Shown: one piece after another, positions 1-8,700 of the stretch
Layout of the letters: each line of letters opens with the position of its first letter
Numbering within the stretch: the first letter of the stretch is position 1
Assembly (NCBI GenBank): GCA_036244855.1
Contig: BQKZ01000736.1
Span: 61,800-75,726 of the forward strand
Reading direction: 5' to 3'
Length of the DNA stretch: 13,927 nucleotides
DNA from: Temnopleurus reevesii
Taxonomy: Eukaryota; Echinodermata; Echinoidea; Temnopleuroida; Temnopleuridae
Made by a program: the position numbers and the translations under genes
The notes under the pieces: model-generated
The model's input: only the letters and a program-made list of their open reading frames with translations
Told to the model about the DNA's origin: nothing
Databases searched by the model: none

Positions 1-594
1 TTTTTTTTATTATTATTATTATTATTATCATTATAACTACAATTATTTGTTGTCGTACTAAAAAGATAGGGGTAACTTTTTAGTTTTTTCACTTCACTGT
101 AGTCTCAATGTTCAGGACGTGCAATGAAGGAATCGACATCATCCAACAATTAAAATCGATGATTATCTGCTTATGGTGTGAATGATAGAATGGGTCGCTT
201 CAGAAATATGTTAATCGCCATTTTATATACACATGCATTGGTCATGTTGGTAGTCCATATTCTTTAAAATTGATGTATATTATGGCTTTAACTTTTCATT
301 ATTATCATTATTATCATCATTGTTACAAGAAGTAGTGGAAGTATTAGTAGTACTATTTTAAAATCTTTTGCAAATTTCGATACTTTTCTTTTGCTCCAAA
401 CATACTCGAAACTGAAAAAAAATGCCATTTTGAGAGGAAATAGCATTATCTTCAGTTTTGTGGCATGATATAAAATTAGATTTTCGATATTTTTGCTATG
501 AATCTGTAAACTAAATGTCTAATCTTTTTCAGTTTTTATTGGTCCTTTATTGTTCTTTATATGAGCCATTTACTGTCACAATAAATTTCAAATT
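1..594. other. Intron 5 sequence (partial), with ATT microsatellites
   Basis: AT-rich sequence downstream of the exon 5 donor. It holds (ATT)n tracts at about 1-29 and 296-318. On the minus strand a poly-T plus CAG acceptor-like site at about 412-422 is followed by FRVCLEQKK and a stop soon after. This resembles the exon 5 acceptor region but does not match the next PITP segment, so no exon is called. Nothing else recognisable. Confidence 0.5.
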
Positions 595-600
595 ACTTAC

Positions 601-681
601 GTCATCACGCCCTGCTTTGTCATCGTCTTCTACAACCGTCAGCATTGTAAGGAGAAAATTGTTTTTCATGTATTCTGGATT
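601..681 (-). CDS. PITPN-like: PITP-like exon 5 (81 nt)
   Basis: Acceptor TTTTACTTTTGACACAG ends at 682; donor is a perfect GTAAGT at 600-595. The exon is 27 codons in phase 0 at both ends. NPEYMKNNF aligns with the N-EYMKEDF segment of class I PITPs, exactly at the junction position seen after the previous exon. The remainder, LLTMLTVVEDDDKAGRDD, covers the family's IKIETWHKPDLGTQEN segment but keeps little of the IET core and has an acidic run instead. Its GC content is visibly higher than the flanking introns. The next exon was not found in 1-594 and probably lies outside the window. Confidence 0.75.
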
Positions 682-3600
682 CTGTGTCAAAAGTAAAAGG
701 TATACATAAGTTTTGAGAGAAATTGCGCTTCATATATTTATTTACTTTGTGGGATGCTGTAAAATTATTCACATAATACAGTTTTCCAAAGTTTGTTTGA
801 ATAAAACCAGGGAGGTGTCATAAATGGAGCGACAACTCAGAGTCATGAATGTGAAACACTTGGTCAAATTCAAAAGATGAACAATACCTATATATAAGGC
901 GATCCTTTGAAGTCCGAGGTTCGATGCCGCCAAATACGACTGGAGTGATTTTAAGATATCAACCGATCTAAAAATTTAGGATGCACAGTAAATTTAGGGT
1001 AAAAGTGCACACAAGTTACAAATGTGCAGTTGTATTAATAATAATTTTGGAACATAAACTTAATTTACAAGTCCCATCGTGTATTATTTATTGAGATATA
1101 GCTAAGAAACTAAAATTTACATGGACTCTTTTTGCTACAGATTTAAGTGTGTTCCGATTACTTGTATTTTTTATATCTATTTATTAAGATATTGTTCTAT
1201 CAAATACCTTACGGCCATTCGTGCCCAATAATGCTCACTTGTAGAAATCATTGTTTTAATTCTTCTGGTCTCTGGTACAAAATTTCACTTAATCAGTGTG
1301 CTTATTCATGTGCGGTACTTGTTCAGCGAAAACCTGAGAAAATATAATACCTTCACAATAAAACTTTCGTTATTGTTAACGAATAATGGCTATTCTAGCA
1401 ACGGGTTTAGTGATTGTTCTCCGTCCTGGTGAAGCGTTTTAGGAAGCACACATTTGCCAGCATTTCTGTCATTCTTTAAGAGGCGGCATGGAACCTACTT
1501 CAAAGAGATGTTATTCCAGCTGTAAAAATTTCCTTGATAAAACCGACCGGGACGTGTGTATTGTATTACTGCAAAACAGAAATAACGCCGTGTGTTGTTC
1601 CTTCCCTTGTACATTAATTGCATCTTCACATGAAAAATGAGTGGGAATTCATTATGGAAGCTTAAAAGTGCCATCCAGGTGTCCAGATAATCATTTTGTA
1701 ATATCAACATCTTGTGGATAAGATGGGCAGATGACAAGATCTTCGATCTCGTCAAGTTAAAAGAAATGACCCGATCTGCTCATCTCTTACAAAGGATGTA
1801 ATAATAATAATGATAATAAATGCAATTTATATAGCGCACGTATCCACTCTGCAGAGTGCTCAAGGCGCTTTGCATTATTATTACCCTGGCTTTAGCCCGG
1901 CATACACCAGCGCACGTGGCATATCAAAGAATAAATATTCCTACCAGGTACCCATTCACCTCACCTGGGTTGAGTGTAGCACAATGTGGATGAATTTCTT
2001 GCTGAAGGAAATTAATGCCATCGGTGATATTCGAACCTATGACCCTCTGGTCAGAGTCAGAACCACTACACCACGGCGCCTCCATAAATAGATCTGATAC
2101 CCTGTCATTTGGTCATTTCTTCCAAACGAATGTAGACATGACTAGATCTAATATCTTGTCACGTACTCATCTCTTCCAAAAGATGTAGAGATGACGGGAT
2201 CGAAGATCTTGTCATTGATCATTACTTCTAAGAGAGGAAGACATAACGAGATGATTATCTGGACATCTGGGTGGCACGTTTAAGCTTCCATAGAGATTTT
2301 GTCTTTGGGTAATTTCTAATAACTTGACGAGATCTTGTCATCTGATCTTGTCATCTTATCTACGAGATGTTGAAAATTACAAAATGGTCATCTGGGTTGT
2401 GTTTCACCAAGATAAGAAAGACTTTAAGAACGACTTTAAGTTCGGCTGGTATCTCTTCATAATATGCGTAATGATTTACACTATTACGCGCATTCCGCGC
2501 AAGAACTGATACGAGTCGAACTTAAAGTCGTTCTTAAAGTCTTTCTTATATTGGTGAAACACCGCCCTGGACATCTGGCCGGCACGTTTAGGCTTCCATA
2601 AGATATAGATAATAACATCAGATTGTAATTTACCGTATATTCTGTTTTGATTGTTGGGTATTCGTTCTCTGTCTTGGCATGAATCTCGAATACTCCTTTG
2701 GGGGCAAGCATTCTCACATACGACGGAGCTTTACTAGAGACATGTAAGAGAAATTGAGTGAATGAAAGTTCGCGTTACAATACGTAACTGAAAAGAGAAC
2801 TGCACCCAGACATTGATGTGCACTCAGTGGATGAAGAAAAATACAATGGTCGATCTGTGAAAATTTGAGCAAAATCNTAATTTACATGGACTCTTTTTGC
2901 TACAGATTTAAGTGTGTTCCGATTACTTGTATTTTTTATATCTATTTATTAAGATATTGTTCTATCAAATACCTTACGGCCATTCGTGCCCAATAATGCT
3001 CACTTGTAGAAATCATTGTTTTAATTCTTCTGGTCTCTGGTACAAAATTTCACTTAATCAGTGTGCTTATTCATGTGCGGTACTTGTTCAGCGAAAACCT
3101 GAGAAAATATAATACCTTCACAATAAAACTTTCGTTATTGTTAACGAATAATGGCTATTCTAGCAACGGGTTTAGTGATTGTTCTCCGTCCTGGTGAAGC
3201 GTTTTAGGAAGCACACATTTGCCAGCATTTCTGTCATTCTTTAAGAGGCGGCATGGAACCTACTTCAAAGAGATGTTATTCCAGCTGTAAAAATTTCCTT
3301 GATAAAACCGACCGGGACGTGTGTATTGTATTACTGCAAAACAGAAATAACGCCGTGTGTTGTTCCTTCCCTTGTACATTAATTGCATCTTCACATGAAA
3401 AATGAGTGGGAATTCATTATGGAAGCTTAAAAGTGCCATCCAGGTGTCCAGATAATCATTTTGTAATATCAACATCTTGTGGATAAGATGGGCAGATGAC
3501 AAGATCTTCGATCTCGTCAAGTTAAAAGAAATGACCCGATCTGCTCATCTCTTACAAAGGATGTAATAATAATAATGATAATAAATGCAATTTATATAGC

Positions 3601-5555
3601 GCACGTATCCACTCTGCAGAGTGCTCAAGGCGCTTTGCATTATTATTACCCTGGCTTTAGCCCGGCATACACCAGCGCACGTGGCATATCAAAGAATAAA
3701 TATTCCTACCAGGTACCCATTCACCTCACCTGGGTTGAGTGTAGCACAATGTGGATGAATTTCTTGCTGAAGGAAATTAATGCCATCGGTGATATTCGAA
3801 CCTATGACCCTCTGGTCAGAGTCAGAACCACTACACCACGGCGCCTCCATAAATAGATCTGATACCCTGTCATTTGGTCATTTCTTCCAAACGAATGTAG
3901 ACATGACTAGATCTAATATCTTGTCACGTACTCATCTCTTCCAAAAGATGTAGAGATGACGGGATCGAAGATCTTGTCATTGATCATTACTTCTAAGAGA
4001 GGAAGACATAACGAGATGATTATCTGGACATCTGGGTGGCACGTTTAAGCTTCCATAGAGATTTTGTCTTTGGGTAATTTCTAATAACTTGACGAGATCT
4101 TGTCATCTGATCTTGTCATCTTATCTACGAGATGTTGAAAATTACAAAATGGTCATCTGGGTTGTGTTTCACCAAGATAAGAAAGACTTTAAGAACGACT
4201 TTAAGTTCGGCTGGTATCTCTTCATAATATGCGTAATGATTTACACTATTACGCGCATTCCGCGCAAGAACTGATACGAGTCGAACTTAAAGTCGTTCTT
4301 AAAGTCTTTCTTATATTGGTGAAACACCGCCCTGGACATCTGGCCGGCACGTTTAGGCTTCCATAAGATATAGATAATAACATCAGATTGTAATTTACCG
4401 TATATTCTGTTTTGATTGTTGGGTATTCGTTCTCTGTCTTGGCATGAATCTCGAATACTCCTTTGGGGGCAAGCATTCTCACATACGACGGAGCTTTACT
4501 AGAGACATGTAAGAGAAATTGAGTGAATGAAAGTTCGCGTTACAATACGTAACTGAAAAGAGAACTGCACCCAGACATTGATGTGCACTCAGTGGATGAA
4601 GAAAAATACAATGGTCGATCTGTGAAAATTTGAGCAAAATCAGACAATCCATTAAAAAGTTATGAATTTTCAAAGTTTTGATTTACATCCCTCATGTGAT
4701 CCTCAAATTGGCAACATACAAGCACAAAATGGCTGCCAACATGGATAACTCTCAATTCACTTTGTACGCAAAATTTCACAGTTTCTTCTTTATCTAGAAA
4801 AGTAGACAAAATTGTACTTTTCTCTTCGTATGAAATGGACATTTCGATTCTGCATGCATTTTGGAATGGATTTTGTTGATTTATTGTTTAGTCCATTCCT
4901 TTTCAGTCAAAGGCCTCAATAACGTCCGTGTCGTGAATGCGAAAGCCCGGTTATATCACTATAAAACGCACGACAATGTGATCACAATGGGAACACCGAA
5001 CTATATCCATTTTTTGATCTCATAGTGATTACATGTGATTACAGCAAAGGCGTCCTGACTTGCGGTTATATATATATTCCAAAATAAAAATGTCAGTTTG
5101 ATACAAAAAAAAATGTCTTCTTCATTCATGCCAATAAATATTCAATGAAAATAAGATCTTTAGGGTGTTATAATTTTAATCTTAGGATTAGAGGAGGCTT
5201 GAAACTTATTCCATTGTGCCCCGGTCACATAGGGCCCCGGAAGCAACACGATTCACCACGACTCGTTGTTCTGAGGCAGTTAACTGTGAATTAACAAAGA
5301 GTAGGGGTGAATCGTGTTGCCTTCCGGGGTCCTATGTGAACGGGGCATTAAAAGCGATTGAAATTGTATATTCGTCTTACCTTGCCAAATGTAATATTTT
5401 GTAGTAAAACTCGCCATGGCGCCCAGATTCTGATACAAACGGTTCCATGTTGACATATTCAAACCCTTCTCCGCCGCCAGTCTCAAGTATAGACACGGTG
5501 CAAAGGGTGAACAAAATCCCAATGTTGAGCTATAGAAAACATAATATTTATAGTG

Positions 5556-5619
<64 letters not shown>

Positions 5620-5758
5620 TAATATTGATAATGATGATATAATAATCAGCAATAATAATGATAGTAATTTATAATAATGATAATAATGATATTGATACTA
5701 TTGATAATAACAATGATAATCAGCAATAATAATGATGATAATAATAATAATAATGATG

Positions 5759-5795
<37 letters not shown>

Positions 5796-8700
5796 GAGGT
5801 ACTTTTAATGCACCACATTCTACATAAATATTGTGCTCAAGGCACTGTAATTAATGCTCCAGTCACACCAGACCAAGGAAGCAACACGATTCAACACTTT
5901 GTAAATTCATAGTTAACTGCCTTCGAACAAAGAGTCGTGTTGAATGATGATCGAGCTGCTTCCGGGGACCTTATGTGACAGGGGCTTAAACGATACTAGT
6001 AGAACAGCGACAATTAGAATTGGAATGTAGATGATGGCGATTATTATAATAATAATGCTTCAAGGTCACCACTTCAAGATCATCACTTTGTCCACATCCT
6101 TTGTCCCTTCTGCTCACAAGTCCATTGTATTTTGCCATGTTCAAAAGTAATCTTAAAGCCCCGGTCACATAGGGCCCCGGAAGCAACACGAGTCAACACG
6201 ACTCTGAGGCAGTTAAATGTGAATTAACAAAGGGTCGTGTTGCATCGTGTCGCTTCCGGGCCTCTATGTGACCGGGGCCTTAAGACTTCCCTTTGCCGCC
6301 GGTAATCTCATTGTTTTCATTTTGATGTAAATGATAAATTGTATAGTGTTTTGTTACTCTCTGTTTTTGGCGCTATAGAAATATTAGTATTAATGTAGTT
6401 GATGTAGTTGTTGCTGTTGTTGTTGTTTGCTTGTTTGTTTGTCTTACCTCTGCAGCCGACATATAGGGGAGGACGACTTGGCTGCAAGGAAATCAAATAA
6501 TGATAATGATAATAATAATGATAATAATAACAATAATTATACATTCTTATATAGCGCCTATCAGTAACTTTATCAGTCGTCCCTAAGCGCTCTACAATGT
6601 AACATAATTCACCTGGCTTTAGCAGTGCAGCTGTAAGAAGTGCGCTGCATTTCAAGGAAAAGATTCCTGTCAGGTACCCATTCACCTCACCTGGGTTAAG
6701 TGCAGCACAATTAATGTGGATGAATTTCTTGCTGAAGGAAATTAACGTCAGAACATGCGACCCTCTAGTTGAAAGGCCAGATTCTAAACCACTACACCAC
6801 GACGCCTCCAAGGAGATGTTATGCGCAGAAATACACTACTCAAAATAAGTTAAAGGGAAACTTCACACACACATTGATGTGCGATCAGTGGATGAAGAAA
6901 AATATAATGATGAAACTGCGAAGACTTGAGCAAAATCCGACTATCCATTCAAAAGTTATGAATTTTCAAAGTTTTGATTAACACCCCTCATGGGCTCCCC
7001 AAATTGGCAACGTACAGGCACAATATGGATGCCAACATGGAGAACTCTCCATTCACTTTGTACATAAAATTTCACATTTTCTTCCTTTTCTAGAAAAGCA
7101 AACAAAATTGTACTTTTCCCTTCAAGTATGATATGGATATCCGCATGCTTTTGGTGATTTATTGTCTACTTTTCTAGAAAAAGAAGAAAATGTGAAATTT
7201 CTGTGTACAAAGTGAATGGAGAATTCTCCATATTGGCAGCCATTTTGTGCCTGTACGTTGCCAATTTAAGGAGCCCATGAGGGGTTTACATCATAACTAT
7301 GAAAATCCATAACGGATAATCTGATTTTGCTCAATTTTTTTTCATCTTATGTTTCTACATTTACTGCCTGCAAAATAAAGATATTGTCACACGTCAAGAT
7401 TTTATCATTTGAATAATTCTCAGATCAGATGAATGACCTATGCTATTACATTCAGATTGATGAAAAACAATTTTAAAAATGCAAAAAAGAAGAAAAATAT
7501 ATCATTATAGTATTATATTATCAATGGTCGGAACCCGACTTCTATTACGAAAAAAATGTATAATGTGAAAATGTATGGTGGCCTTGATGTGCACTACCGT
7601 ATACATATTGGTATTCAGTGTAGAGGAGAATTCTCTAATGGCGTTATTTCAAGTTGGCGTCAACCTCAGTACATTCATTCATTCAACTATTCATATGTAA
7701 ACATGGTAAAAGAACTGCCGAAACGGCACTCCCGTGAAATGGTCCACAGCTCCATAGACTTGCGTTCATTTAGTCAGCAGCCGGGAACCCCATTGATCTC
7801 CATAGACTTTGTACACAAAAAAAGACAATTGAGGGACTGAATAGGTTGCTTAAAAGAAGAGTCTACCAAAAAATAATAATTTCTTAACAGAAGCAGAAAA
7901 AAAATTAGTGAGTAAAAAAAAAAGTTTGAAGAAAATCGGACAAGTGATAAAAAAAAGTTATGAATTTTCAAAGATTTCGAAAAATGGGCAAATCATTGGA
8001 AATTTCCAGGGATGTTACCAATTTGATGACGTCATTGGTGCACAACTAACCAGAGTTTTCATTATAAAATATGGTGGAAAATTCATCATTTTTACAAAAA
8101 ATTGCAAAGTTTGTATGAATGCAAACATGCAAACAGTGGATCTACATATCTATCACAAAGATATCCTACGGTTAAAGTCTTGAGGAAATCATATTTTGGG
8201 GAAAAAAGTAACAGTTTATGACATTGATATGAATGTAATAAATGGTCAGTTGTGCACGTATGACGTCATCAGTTGCCAATTTGTCTAAATATATAAACAT
8301 TCATAACTTTCTTATTAGTTGTCCAATTTTTCTCAAACTGTTTGTGTTCTGCTCATCTAATTTGTCTGCTCCTGTTGAAGAAATATTATTTTGGGGTAGA
8401 AGTTAATTCCCAATTTGGTCATAAGAAATCACACGATCGTGATAACGAAATCACGAAAGCGTCCGAATAGGCGGGTTTACTTATATATTCAAATTTATGT
8501 GCGTTTAACGTATTACGCAGTATTCCATAGGCCGGTTGATAGCAATAAGACTACAATACTTGAAATCCAGTTTGCATACATTACTAATTGCTATGTCGGG
8601 CAAGCCTCGGGCAAGCTTTCGGGTTGTCAACAACCTTTGTGTTAGAGGTATGCATAAAATTTGCATCTATTAGTAAACCCGCCTATTGGCGTGTTACTTA

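Larger units (their letters stand above)
1652..2601. mobile_element. Foldback element with internal diverged direct repeats (family I)
   Basis: The left arm (about 1652-1772) is repeated inverted at about 2307-2601. Both carry a TATGGAAGC start, then a GTGCC...CAGATGTCC block, an ATTTTGTAAT block, and GATCTCGTCAAGTTA at the inner end. Part of the arm (TGGACATCTGG...GCTTCCATA) recurs a third time at 2259-2297. The interior has degenerate repeats of about 55 bp built on AGATGAC...GATCTTGTCA (2091-2250). A SINE sits in the middle and another transposon splits the right arm. No coding capacity. The second copy is at 3417-4366. Confidence 0.7.
1114..2876. repeat. Direct duplication, copy 1 (1763 bp)
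   Basis: Matches 2879-4641 at an offset of 1765 bp with no difference noticed; all long open frames are identical in both. It contains exon 4, a foldback element, a SINE and a small transposon. It ends abruptly at an N inside a family C repeat that continues normally only after copy 2. Positions 1114-1651 hold no element I recognise except a small hairpin (TTCGTTA / TAACGAA) near 1366-1384. Confidence 0.97.
2879..4641. repeat. Direct duplication, copy 2 (1763 bp)
   Basis: Second copy of 1114-2876. Its right side continues into unique sequence that matches the paralogous repeat at 6873-7140, so this copy is contiguous with exon 3 and is taken as the reference copy. Elements inside it: SINE 3564-3849, foldback 3417-4366, inverted-repeat transposon 4159-4332. 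Confidence 0.97.

Noticed and set aside
1..594. Search for PITP exon 6 (segment after the TQEN position)
   Set aside because: No stretch matched the expected V-x-x-IDIA region; the exon probably lies outside the window.
810..935. Possible tRNA-derived element (GGTTCGATGCC B-box-like)
   Set aside because: No acceptable A box or tail found.
1652..2601. CRISPR-like array suggested by repeated GATCTTGTCA motifs
   Set aside because: Repeats are degenerate, irregularly spaced, partly inverted, and sit in a eukaryotic foldback element.
4917..5025. Plus-strand stretch of about 35 open codons after an acceptor-like TTTTCAG
   Set aside because: No family recognised, no donor, opposite strand to the gene and inside its intron 3; length is not beyond chance.
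5447..5674. Plus-strand frame with a poly-Asn run
   Set aside because: Antisense to exon 3 followed by an (AAT)n microsatellite.
6317..6811. 164-codon minus-strand open frame
   Set aside because: It reads through the SINE and its microsatellite tail; only the 34-nt exon 2 inside it is coding, and in a different frame.
7556..7840. 94-codon plus-strand open frame
   Set aside because: No motif, no splice or regulatory support, lies in intron 1 of the opposite-strand gene.
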